From: an uncultured Alphaproteobacteria bacterium
Lineage (GTDB): Bacteria; Pseudomonadota; Alphaproteobacteria; TMED127
Direction: 5' to 3'
Length of the DNA: 16,085 bases
NCBI GenBank assembly: GCA_902567145.1
Contig: CACFLM010000014.1
Span: 1-16,085, forward strand
In this document: in pieces, positions 1-6,170 of the stretch
How the letters are laid out: each line of letters starts with the position of its first letter
Position numbering within the stretch: the first letter of the stretch is position 1
Program-made: the position numbers and the translations under genes
Notes under the pieces: generated by a model
The model's input: the letters and a program-made list of their open reading frames with translations, nothing else
Told to the model about the DNA's origin: nothing
Databases searched by the model: none

Positions 1-14
1 CCTCCTAATTAAAT

Positions 15-326
15 ATGACTGGAATAAAAAATTTATTTGAAAGCATAACACCTAAGGAAATTGAAGAATTCGAGATTTTTTTGAAGAATTTACCAGTTTC
101 TCTTTTTTCACCTAAAAATACAGTAGCTTTAACAAAAATTAAAACTAAAACATTTCCACTTACTAAAACCGATATTAACTCTCTTGCAGCTTTATTAGAA
201 ACACTTAGATTCAAAAAGATTAAACATAATTTACCAATTAAAACTGCAAAAATTTATACTCATTCTGAAAAATTAAAAGATATTATCAAGTTTGCAGATG
301 ACAATGATATTGTTATCAACGATTAA
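15..326 (+). CDS. Hypothetical protein, 103 aa
   Basis: I do not recognise this 103-residue protein. It is Lys- and Ile-rich, with no signal peptide, membrane segment or catalytic motif that I can see. The ATG at 15 is the first possible start, because an in-frame TAA lies at 6-8. No Shine-Dalgarno site precedes it. Its stop codon overlaps the stop of the convergent HNH nuclease gene by 4 bp, a packing typical of real genes in compact genomes. The leftmost six bases read AGGAGG on the minus strand, so a leftward gene may start just outside the window, making this gene divergent from it. Confidence 0.5.
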   Translation: MTGIKNLFESITPKEIEEFEIFLKNLPVSLFSPKNTVALTKIKTKTFPLTKTDINSLAALLETLRFKKIKHNLPIKTAKIYTHSEKLKDIIKFADDNDIVIND

Positions 327-1318
327 TTATTCTCGTTAAAATTATCAATACAAATCTTTAGGCTTTCATGACTGGGTTTATTATTATTAGGTAGTAAAAT
401 TTTTTTATTATTAAATTTACCGTAATCTTTATTTTGTTTAAGTTCATGATCAAGCAAAACTCTATAATCTGTGCTAAATGCAATTTTTGAGCGATCAAAT
501 AAAGTATGTAAATCCGATCTTAGAATTATGCCATTTGAAGGATGATTAGTCTCAAGGCCACGGTATGGATAAATATGACAGGCTTCAAGTACATCAACGA
601 TGTTACAACCAGAGACGCAACATTTAAAATTATAATTTTGTAATAGTTGTTTTCTAAACTTATATTGTCCTTGTCTTAATGTTATGGCTTTATCTATTTT
701 AAGTCTTGCGTCTACATAGTTTTCAACTTTAAACTGATTCTCAAGTTTAACATATTCATTCGCTTTGAGACCTGTATTGTTTAGAGATAACAATTGTTGG
801 GAGAGAGTAAAAATTTTTTGAAATTCATTGTCTTTTGGAAGTATTAGTTTTGTGGAAATTTTTTTTTCTCTAACAATATCCTTCAAGTAATCTTCAAGAT
901 AATTATTAAATTCAACAATTATTACTATGGGCTCAGAATTTACATTAGAACAAAAAATAAAAAGTGCTTCGGAATTTACATTCTCAAAAAAAGCTTTTGC
1001 TTGCCTAATCTTTGTAATTACAGATTCATAGGGTAAAGAAATGCCAGTATTTTTATTGGTAGAAATAATTTTAGGTGAACGAACGTTTCCATTTTTGGAA
1101 ATAATTGAGTTTGTATAAATTGCGACGGTATCGATTCCAGAGTCTTTTATAGCTAAAAAACCTTTCTGAGAATTTACTTTATTACTGTGAAATTTTTTCC
1201 AATCTTTCTGGAAGTTTTCTGGAAGTCCAATATGTGTTTGATGACTAGTACCAGCAAGCCCCAAATCAGCTAAGGACAGAGTCTTTATACTTATTGGGTG
1301 TGCTTGAGAAACTATCAT
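323..1318 (-). CDS. HNH endonuclease with possible B3-like DNA-recognition domain
   Basis: This is a probable restriction nuclease of 331 residues. The C-terminal part is an HNH_2-type domain: paired cysteines at about C233/C234 and C238, the A-C-H-I motif with H248, N262 in N-H-P-S-N-G, and H271 in S-D-L-H-T-L-F-D, which together form the metal-binding beta-beta-alpha site. The N-terminus (about residues 14-33) contains D-L-G...S-H-Q-T-H-I-G-L-P. This resembles the start of the B3-like specificity domains of EcoRII-N and BfiI-type enzymes; that assignment is inference. The start chosen is the ATG at 1318, which forms an ATGA overlap with the stop of the upstream methyltransferase. An ATG at 1330 would add four residues. 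Translational coupling to two cytosine methyltransferases suggests it is the cutting partner of a restriction-modification system. Confidence 0.78.
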   Translation of the reverse strand: MIVSQAHPISIKTLSLADLGLAGTSHQTHIGLPENFQKDWKKFHSNKVNSQKGFLAIKDSGIDTVAIYTNSIISKNGNVRSPKIISTNKNTGISLPYESVITKIRQAKAFFENVNSEALFIFCSNVNSEPIVIIVEFNNYLEDYLKDIVREKKISTKLILPKDNEFQKIFTLSQQLLSLNNTGLKANEYVKLENQFKVENYVDARLKIDKAITLRQGQYKFRKQLLQNYNFKCCVSGCNIVDVLEACHIYPYRGLETNHPSNGIILRSDLHTLFDRSKIAFSTDYRVLLDHELKQNKDYGKFNNKKILLPNNNKPSHESLKICIDNFNENN

Positions 1319-2307
1319 TTTTGAAACCATCCATGATCATAAAGTTTTTTTAAAAGTGCGTATACTACATTTACAGTAACAGTATTACCTGCCTGCATGT
1401 AAAGCTGAGTGTCAGATACACCGGCTCGAATAGCTTTTTTTACAAATCTATCAGGAAATCCTTGTAACCTAAATGCTTCTAGTGGTGTGATCTTTCTAAT
1501 CCATTTTTCCTTTTTGTCATTATTTATATATTGATTAGAAAAATAATTATCCTGGTTGGCTCTATGCATTTTATGCATTGTTTTTGTGAGACATTTTGCA
1601 ATATGGTTATTAATTGTTGCTTTTGATTTATATCCACTTGTTCCATCACAAAGAATAGTCTTTAAGATTTTTTCTGAGAGATAATATTTTTCTGATACTT
1701 TTTTTTCCAGTAAATCTAATGTTGTTTTTAAAAGTTTTTTTGGAGTAGGTGGTTCTAAGGGATGTTTTTGTTTTAGATTCTTTCTTGATCCTATAAAAAA
1801 AACTCTTCTTCTATTTTGTGGTATTCCATAGTCAGCTGAATTCATTAGAAACCATGTCATCTCATAACCAATTTCAGAAATTGTATCCATAATTGTATTA
1901 ATAGTTTTTCTATTATTAATCGTCAGAATTCTTCGTACATTTTCAAGAATAAAATATTCTGGCTGTATATTTCTTAAAATCTTTACTATATCAAAAAAAA
2001 GAGAACCTCTGTCGTCTTCTAGTGACTTTTGATTACCCATTACACTAAACGATTGACAGGGAAAGCCAGCAAATAAAACATTAAATAGAGGTAACTTTTT
2101 TTCTCTTTTTTCTGTTATTTTTTTTATATCATCAATATAAAATTCATCTTTAACTTTAAAATTAGATTTGTACGTTATGTTACAATATTTATCTATTTCA
2201 GAGTATCCAGAGAATTCATAATTAATTTTAGCATCTTTAAAGAACTTTTCAGCTGCTAGTCTAAAGCCACCAACTCCTGAAAAAAGATCAAATAATTTTA
2301 ATGTCAT
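1315..2307 (-). CDS. DNA (cytosine-5-)-methyltransferase A
   Basis: This 330-residue enzyme transfers a methyl group from S-adenosylmethionine to C5 of cytosine at a specific DNA site. The conserved motifs occur in order: motif I D-L-F-S-G-V-G-G-F (about 7-15), the catalytic P-C-Q loop with Cys84, E-N-V (122-124), Q-N-R-R-R (164-168), the short motif IX R-L-Q-G-F-P (280-285), and motif X Q-A-G-N-T-V (305-310). The target-recognition region between motifs VIII and IX is about 100 residues, so the enzyme is compact. Motif VI continues as E-N-V-R-R where many relatives have E-N-V-K-N or E-N-V-x-G. The start ATG overlaps the upstream methyltransferase stop as ATGA, and its own TGA overlaps the nuclease start in the same way, so all three genes should be made together. 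Confidence 0.93.
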   Translation of the reverse strand: MTLKLFDLFSGVGGFRLAAEKFFKDAKINYEFSGYSEIDKYCNITYKSNFKVKDEFYIDDIKKITEKREKKLPLFNVLFAGFPCQSFSVMGNQKSLEDDRGSLFFDIVKILRNIQPEYFILENVRRILTINNRKTINTIMDTISEIGYEMTWFLMNSADYGIPQNRRRVFFIGSRKNLKQKHPLEPPTPKKLLKTTLDLLEKKVSEKYYLSEKILKTILCDGTSGYKSKATINNHIAKCLTKTMHKMHRANQDNYFSNQYINNDKKEKWIRKITPLEAFRLQGFPDRFVKKAIRAGVSDTQLYMQAGNTVTVNVVYALLKKLYDHGWFQK

Positions 2308-3431
2308 AAAATGCTTTCTAAACTTTCTGAAAGTGCTTTTGATAACAGTGGAGGAACTGCATTACCTATTTGCTGATAACATTTTGTTAATGGTCCACAA
2401 AAAAAATAGTTGTCACTGAAAGACTGGATTCTTGCTGCCTCTCGTGGTGTTAATCCTCTTGCCTGAGTTGGATGAATATACATATTACAGTCATTTTTCA
2501 TATGTGAGGTTATAGTCTTACAGATTTTGTCATTTTCAAGTTTAAAGTATTTATCTTTAAAAATATGCGAACGATTATTATAAGGCATTATATCTTTTAT
2601 ACTTTCATGAGTAGAATCTTTACCTTGTGGTAAAGTTTTAAATATTTCTATATCTCTTTCGTTATTATATCTAGCTTTGTGATTAAAAATATTTTTTACT
2701 TCCTTATTTTCATTTATGATTTTTAAATATTCATTTTCTTTATAATTTTCTATCTTTTCAATGTTAAAACCTGAATATGAATTTTCTTTATTTGTATTAA
2801 ATTTTATTTTATTGGGTTGTAATTTTCTTAATCCAAACAAAGCATCCGTTAATTTGAACTTTTTATTTTCACTAGCCTTGTTTTTAATATTAAAAAAAAA
2901 ATCATGAATATGATGTAGATTAAAGTATTTTCTTCTAACACCAAAAAAAAAGATTCTTTTTCTATTCTGAGGAATTCCAAAATCCTGCGCGTATAACTTT
3001 CTAAAGTCAACAAAATACTCATTTGATAATCTTTGTATAATATCTGTAGCTTTATTTTTTATTCCCTCAACATTTTCAATTATTAGAAACTTGGGCTTGG
3101 TAAGCTCAATAAAATTGATAAAATATTTATATAGTTCGTTTCTTGGATCATCTAAAATATTTTGACGATTAGCTGTACTAAAGCCTTGGCATGGAGGTCC
3201 TCCAATTACCATATCGATTTTCAAATCTAAAATTTTATTTTTCTCAGATAAAATAAACTTTTTTAAATCCGTATTAATCAAGATTGATTTATTGTTTTTT
3301 TTATTATGATTTTTTGTTGCGATTGAATATTTATCGGAATCTACAGCTAAAATTAATTTATGACCTCTTGATTCAAAACCATTTGAAAGTCCTCCGGCGC
3401 CGCAGAATAAATCAACAAAATTTAGTTTCAT
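2304..3431 (-). CDS. DNA (cytosine-5-)-methyltransferase B
   Basis: This is a second, clearly different C5-cytosine methyltransferase of 375 residues. Motif I is V-D-L-F-C-G-A-G-G-L (6-15), the catalytic loop is G-G-P-P-C-Q-G-F-S with Cys81, then E-N-V-E-G (119-123), Q-N-R-K-R (155-159), L-T-P-R-E-A-A-R-I-Q-S-F (327-338) and Q-I-G-N-A-V-P-P (354-361). The recognition region is longer than in its neighbour and contains the stretch with E-R-D-I-E-I-F...L-P-Q-G and T-I-T-S-H that is common in Dcm-like enzymes. It is the first gene of the leftward operon and starts 62 bp from the divergent 128-aa gene. Two methyltransferases beside one nuclease is the usual arrangement when the recognition site is asymmetric and each strand needs its own enzyme; which site is methylated cannot be read from sequence. 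Confidence 0.94.
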   Translation of the reverse strand: MKLNFVDLFCGAGGLSNGFESRGHKLILAVDSDKYSIATKNHNKKNNKSILINTDLKKFILSEKNKILDLKIDMVIGGPPCQGFSTANRQNILDDPRNELYKYFINFIELTKPKFLIIENVEGIKNKATDIIQRLSNEYFVDFRKLYAQDFGIPQNRKRIFFFGVRRKYFNLHHIHDFFFNIKNKASENKKFKLTDALFGLRKLQPNKIKFNTNKENSYSGFNIEKIENYKENEYLKIINENKEVKNIFNHKARYNNERDIEIFKTLPQGKDSTHESIKDIMPYNNRSHIFKDKYFKLENDKICKTITSHMKNDCNMYIHPTQARGLTPREAARIQSFSDNYFFCGPLTKCYQQIGNAVPPLLSKALSESLESIL

Positions 3432-3493
3432 AATTTGAACTTCTTATAGAAATATTGAATAATATTACTGATTATAAAACAATATAAAAAATT
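3432..3493. promoter_or_regulatory. Divergent promoter region
   Basis: This 62-bp, almost pure A/T gap separates the start of methyltransferase B (leftward) from the start of the 128-aa gene (rightward), so it must hold promoters in both directions unless transcription enters from outside. A TATAAT hexamer is present on the minus strand at 3476-3471 without a good -35 partner. On the plus strand TTGAAT at 3455-3460 precedes several TATA-like hexamers at imperfect spacing. No controller-protein operator repeat is visible. Confidence 0.4.
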
Positions 3494-3880
3494 ATGAATA
3501 ATGAACTAAAAAAAATTGCAGATGATTGTGCTAAGATTCAAAAAAATATTAAAGAATTAAGCGAAAAATTAGATGTTAAAAAGAAATCTTTATCCGTCCT
3601 TATGGAAAAAAGTAATCATATAACTATCAAAGGTATTGGATATTATATAAATTTTACAAAAATGAAAGTACAATACACCACAACATTATCTAAAGAATTT
3701 AAAAATCTAAAAAAAGAAACTATCTCTAAACTTTTACAAGAGGATTTAATCACTGAATATTATAAATTGAATACTCGTAAATACCAGAAGTTAAAAAAAG
3801 ACAACGTTAAATCAGAAATAGACGCATTTGTGAGAAAACGTTCAAAGAATTCAGTTTTATCTATATTTCTCCATGAATAA
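3494..3880 (+). CDS. Hypothetical coiled-coil protein, 128 aa
   Basis: I do not recognise a family for this protein. The first 40 residues are rich in Lys, Glu, Leu and Ile with heptad-like spacing (K-K-I-A...I-Q-K-N-I-K-E-L-S-E-K-L), suggesting a short coiled coil. The rest is basic with no recognisable helix-turn-helix. It is the only rightward gene between the two nuclease operons, divergent from methyltransferase B. Its last 20 bases overlap the 3' end of the convergent PD-(D/E)XK-like gene. In many restriction-modification systems this position holds a control protein; a regulatory or accessory role is possible but unsupported by any motif. No ribosome binding site is evident. Confidence 0.6.
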   Translation: MNNELKKIADDCAKIQKNIKELSEKLDVKKKSLSVLMEKSNHITIKGIGYYINFTKMKVQYTTTLSKEFKNLKKETISKLLQEDLITEYYKLNTRKYQKLKKDNVKSEIDAFVRKRSKNSVLSIFLHE

Positions 3881-4361
3881 TTTTTGACTCATTTATTAAT
3901 GATTTTGTTACAGAAATATTATAATTATCCATCCTTCTGTTATACCTCTTTTTTTCAAAAAACTGATTCCACGTTAATTCCAACATCAGATCTACGGTAT
4001 AGTTATTATTAAGAATCACAATTATAAGATAATCAAATTTTTTTTCATTTCTTTCAATTGATTTGGGGTCCCAGAAAGAACCGGTTGTACCAGTCCTTGA
4101 AGTAATAGTTTTAATACTATAAATTTCTCCTTTTCTACTTAGAGCATCTACATTCCGGACTCCCGGGGGTGCTATTGATAAAGATGGCAGGCTGCTATTA
4201 TTTTTGTAGGTTTCAATCGTATAATATTCCCCTAAGTCTCCAACAGTATTTCTTGATCTAACTACTCCTCTTCTTTTTAATTCTAAAACAACCTCAGAGG
4301 ACGGAGAAATCATTTTTACTAGCTGTTCAGTAGATAATTTTTTAAAATCAAGATTTTTCAT
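3861..4361 (-). CDS. PD-(D/E)XK-like nuclease (DUF6998-like)
   Basis: This small 166-residue protein looks like a minimal PD-(D/E)XK nuclease fold. A helix with G-D-L-G-E-Y-Y (Glu45) is followed by V-D-A-L-S-R-K-G (Asp72) and then Y-S-I-K-T (Lys84), the D...x-I-K strand pair of the fold. F-D-Y-L-I-I-V-I-L near 109-117 fits the next core strand. The arrangement recalls the DUF6998 family. Serine occupies the position where the second acidic residue usually stands (S82-I-K84), so Glu45 may supply the acid or the site may be altered. Its ATG overlaps the vsr stop as ATGA, so the two are translationally coupled. It could be a restriction enzyme, a second repair nuclease, or a DNA-binding relic. 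Confidence 0.62.
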   Translation of the reverse strand: MKNLDFKKLSTEQLVKMISPSSEVVLELKRRGVVRSRNTVGDLGEYYTIETYKNNSSLPSLSIAPPGVRNVDALSRKGEIYSIKTITSRTGTTGSFWDPKSIERNEKKFDYLIIVILNNNYTVDLMLELTWNQFFEKKRYNRRMDNYNISVTKSLINESKIIHGEI

Positions 4362-4786
4362 ATCTCTTTATGTAAGTCTTTTTTTTCAATAAATGACTGT
4401 ATCTCATTAATAATATTTATTTTCTTTTTTATTGTACATTCCCATATTACAAGAACTTTCCAGTTTTTCTTGTTTAAAAGTTTAATGATCTTTTTATCTC
4501 TTTGTTTATTTTTATTTAGCTTATCTTTCCAAAACTTGGTATTTGATTTTGGGGTAACATTATATTTACATTTTTTATGAGAATGCCAGAAGCAACCATG
4601 AACAAATATACAGGTTTTGTATTTTGACAGAACAATGTCAGGTTTAATTTTATCAACTTTTGTTGATAGTTTATATCTATATCCATTAGAGTGTAATAGT
4701 TTTCTGATAAAAATTTCTGGTTTAGTTCCCGAACTTTTTATTCTGGACATATTGAAGCTTCTTATTTTTTTTGAATGTACATCCAC
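4358..4786 (-). CDS. vsr: Very short patch repair (Vsr) endonuclease
   Basis: Vsr nicks DNA 5' of the T in T:G mismatches that arise when 5-methylcytosine deaminates, starting short-patch repair. The 142-residue protein has the family's N-terminus (M-D-V-H-S...M-S-R-I...G-T-K-P-E), Glu24, catalytic Asp50 in K-P-D-I-V-L, and F-V-H-G-C-F-W-H with His63 and His68. The likely zinc ligands are Cys65, His70, Cys73 and Cys117 (in W-E-C). The residue equivalent to Thr63 of the E. coli enzyme is Val62 here. The start is GTG at 4786, required to give the conserved M-D-V-H-S beginning. It lies 3 bp after the upstream gene's stop and is coupled downstream to the PD-(D/E)XK-like gene. Its natural clients are the two cytosine methyltransferases about 1 kb to the left. 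Confidence 0.93.
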   Translation of the reverse strand: MDVHSKKIRSFNMSRIKSSGTKPEIFIRKLLHSNGYRYKLSTKVDKIKPDIVLSKYKTCIFVHGCFWHSHKKCKYNVTPKSNTKFWKDKLNKNKQRDKKIIKLLNKKNWKVLVIWECTIKKKINIINEIQSFIEKKDLHKEI

Positions 4787-4789
4787 CTC

Positions 4790-5287
4790 TTACTTATTAT
4801 CTAAATTGGTCTCTGTATCTGGAAAAACTTTGACCATTTTATTTTTTTTTAAATTCCATAATTCTATCTCAATGTCTTGTATTTCTTTTTTTTTTCTTGA
4901 AGATTGAACAAATGTTTCGTTTTTTTTAAAGTTTACTAGCAAGCCATCTGTAACTTTTTTTATTATTATATTTTCATTTTTTGAAGCCGAACGTAAATAA
5001 TTCTTTAATTGTTGTCTATGTTCTTCAGTTAACCCAGTACTGACTTTAACTTCTATAATCAATGGATTTTTAATATCTAGGCAAGGCATTATGAGAAAGT
5101 CCAGTTCATGGAGTCCTATTGGATGATTATCATAAAATAACTCCAACCCGGCCTCTCTCATAAACTTTATTTTATTCTTTCTGAATTCAATACCCATGGC
5201 TGTTTGCATATACTGCTCATTCATACCTGATAGTTGATTAAAAATTTTTTTTGATATATCTGAAACTTTCTTAATAAATTTTTTCAT
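4790..5287 (-). CDS. GxxExxY-family PD-(D/E)XK protein
   Basis: This is a probable nuclease-fold protein of the GxxExxY (PDDEXK_3) group, whose biochemical role is not well established. Numbered from the ATG at 5287 (165 aa), Glu24 lies in N-E-Q-Y-M-Q, Asp63 in H-E-L-D-F-L-I-M, and Glu79 and Lys81 in L-I-I-E-V-K-V. A following helix with H-R-Q-Q-L-K-N-Y-L-R matches the conserved Q-L-x-x-Y-L of the family. A TTG at 5326 would extend it by 13 residues but would overlap the upstream gene by 31 bp with no ribosome site, so I prefer the ATG 8 bp after that stop. It ends 3 bp before vsr and sits in the same operon. Confidence 0.75.
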   Translation of the reverse strand: MKKFIKKVSDISKKIFNQLSGMNEQYMQTAMGIEFRKNKIKFMREAGLELFYDNHPIGLHELDFLIMPCLDIKNPLIIEVKVSTGLTEEHRQQLKNYLRSASKNENIIIKKVTDGLLVNFKKNETFVQSSRKKKEIQDIEIELWNLKKNKMVKVFPDTETNLDNK

Positions 5288-5295
5288 AATTAGTT

Positions 5296-5601
5296 TTATT
5301 TCTGAAGCTTTCTTAATTCTATCCAAATATTACTATACGCATTTTTTCTTTCAATCTCATGTACAGAGTTTTTAAAATTATCATAGTTAATGTCTGTCAT
5401 TTTTAGCATCATTCTAGCGGCAGCCTTAGCCTTTGAAATAAACGCTCTATATTTATAATCTGCATTATTATCTTCAAAGACATCAGCCTCAGGAAAAATT
5501 TTCTCAATGTCACCTTTAATACGAGCCCTAACTAATAACTCTAATTTATTATCTCTGTTTTCTACTATCGATAAGAAGGCATTATTGAATTGGATCCACA
5601 T
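5296..5601 (-). CDS. Conserved hypothetical protein, 101 aa
   Basis: This 101-residue protein begins M-W-I-Q-F-N-N-A-F-L-S-I-V and continues with L-L-V-R-A-R-I-K-G-D-I-E-K-I-F-P, then Y-K-Y-R-A-F-I and I-N-Y-D-N-F-K-N-S-V. I recognise this pattern from a widespread family of small uncharacterised proteins, often seen in phage-like or accessory regions; no function is known to me. An AAGG ribosome site lies 6 nt upstream of the ATG and overlaps the end of the 66-aa gene. The spacing of the whole set argues for one transcript with vsr. Confidence 0.68.
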   Translation of the reverse strand: MWIQFNNAFLSIVENRDNKLELLVRARIKGDIEKIFPEADVFEDNNADYKYRAFISKAKAAARMMLKMTDINYDNFKNSVHEIERKNAYSNIWIELRKLQK

Positions 5602-5609
5602 ATCTAACC

Positions 5610-5810
5610 TTATCTATTTATTAAAATGAAGGGAAGGGGAGATTTCTCTCCCCTAACGTTAATACTTTTTATAGTTATTTCTTTATAACCTTTTGGTTTA
5701 CCTTTGACCTTAAAACCATGCAGTTCTAGTTGATAAACCATTTCAAACAATAATTCCTCCTTAGTTTTATTGTTGGCTGGTATTAAGAATAATGGAGTGC
5801 AAGTCATCAT
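5610..5810 (-). CDS. Small hypothetical protein, 66 aa
   Basis: This is an unrecognised 66-residue protein with an amphipathic stretch (K-E-E-L-L-F-E-M-V-Y-Q-L-E-L) and a basic middle (K-V-K-G-K-P-K-G-Y-K). Two adjacent ATG codons (5810 and 5807) are possible starts. The strong site AAAAGGAG at 5822-5815 lies 4 nt from the first and 7 nt from the second, so the second may be used. The TGA of the preceding 37-aa gene is embedded in ATGATG, which argues for translational coupling and for both being real. Confidence 0.6.
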   Translation of the reverse strand: MMTCTPLFLIPANNKTKEELLFEMVYQLELHGFKVKGKPKGYKEITIKSINVRGEKSPLPFILINR

Positions 5811-5920
5811 TTATCTCCTTTTCTTTTTTTATTAAAATTTACTTTCGGATTTGAGATTATAAATCCAGTTTTGAAGATTGAATCATCCTCTTTAAGCTCT
5901 TTCCAAATTATTTTAACCAC
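5807..5920 (-). CDS. Very small protein, 37 aa, GTG start
   Basis: This short reading frame encodes 37 residues beginning V-V-K-I-I-W-K-E-L-K-E-D-D and ending in a basic tail (K-K-R-K-G-D-K). I do not recognise it. It starts at GTG with an excellent ribosome binding site, AAAGGAGG at 5934-5927, 6 nt upstream. The G of its start codon is the last base of the previous gene's TAG, and its TGA overlaps the ATG of the 66-aa gene. These junctions on both sides are the main evidence that it is translated. Confidence 0.55.
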   Translation of the reverse strand: MVKIIWKELKEDDSIFKTGFIISNPKVNFNKKRKGDK

Positions 5921-6036
5921 TATTTACCTCCTTTCTTAATTACATTTCGACCAAATATTATTGAATATCCTGTCGACTTAATTTTTTTACCCAGTGAGGA
6001 TTTTCTGACTAAAGTTGATTTTATTATTTTTCCCAT
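5920..6036 (-). CDS. Very small basic protein, 38 aa
   Basis: This is the first gene of the leftward cassette: 38 residues, strongly basic, beginning M-G-K-I-I-K-S-T-L-V-R-K and ending K-K-G-G-K. The ribosome site AAAGGAG (6050-6044) stands 7 nt before the ATG. Its last codons, encoding K-K-G-G-K, double as the ribosome binding site of the next gene, and its TAG shares one base with that gene's GTG. I recognise no family. The basic charge would suit nucleic-acid binding, but that is only a guess. Confidence 0.55.
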   Translation of the reverse strand: MGKIIKSTLVRKSSLGKKIKSTGYSIIFGRNVIKKGGK

Positions 6037-6039
6037 TAC

Positions 6040-6050
6040 GGTTCTCCTTT
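6040..6050 (-). promoter_or_regulatory. Strong Shine-Dalgarno site at head of the small-gene operon
   Basis: AAAGGAG is placed 7 nt upstream of the 38-aa gene's ATG. Similar near-perfect sites precede the next two small genes (5934-5927 and 5822-5815). Such sites are absent before cobT, the helicase, the transporter and the dioxygenase gene in this same window. Confidence 0.65.
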
Positions 6051-6106
6051 GTTAATTGTTATTAACCAAGAAAATTTGAATGTATGGAAACTTTTACTGT
6101 TTGAGA

Positions 6107-6152
6107 CAGAACGATTAGGTCGTTACTATTCCAGAACGGTAGGTCGTTGCTA
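6107..6152. repeat. Two direct copies of a palindromic AACG...CGTT element
   Basis: A 21-22 bp unit occurs twice with a 25-bp period: 6107-6128 and 6132-6152. Both share CAGAACG, TAGGTCGTT and CTA. The first copy holds the perfect inverted repeat AACGA-TTAGG-TCGTT; the second holds AACG-N6-CGTT. Tandem palindromes on one face of DNA (about 2.4 helical turns apart) upstream of an operon are typical of operators for a dimeric regulator. No cognate regulator is recognised. Confidence 0.6.
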
Positions 6153-6156
6153 CACC

Positions 6157-6170
6157 CCAAATTAATTTGG
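6157..6170. repeat. Perfect 14-bp palindrome CCAAATTAATTTGG
   Basis: The sequence is its own reverse complement. It begins inside the CACCCCAAA arm that recurs inverted at 6226-6234, so either a cruciform or a protein-binding site is possible. It sits between the tandem palindromes and the cobT leader. Confidence 0.55.

Noticed and set aside
5..214. 69-aa frame on the minus strand opposite the first gene
   Set aside because: It lies wholly antisense to the 103-aa frame, which has better gene packing with its neighbour; no ribosome site or family match supports it.
4617..4907. 96-aa frame on the plus strand
   Set aside because: It is antisense to vsr and the GxxExxY gene, both recognised families, and its Phe/Ser/Leu-rich content is what the complement of Lys-rich coding DNA gives.
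6107..6152. Start of a CRISPR array
   Set aside because: There are only two imperfect units with 3-4 bp between them, no spacers of normal length and no cas genes.
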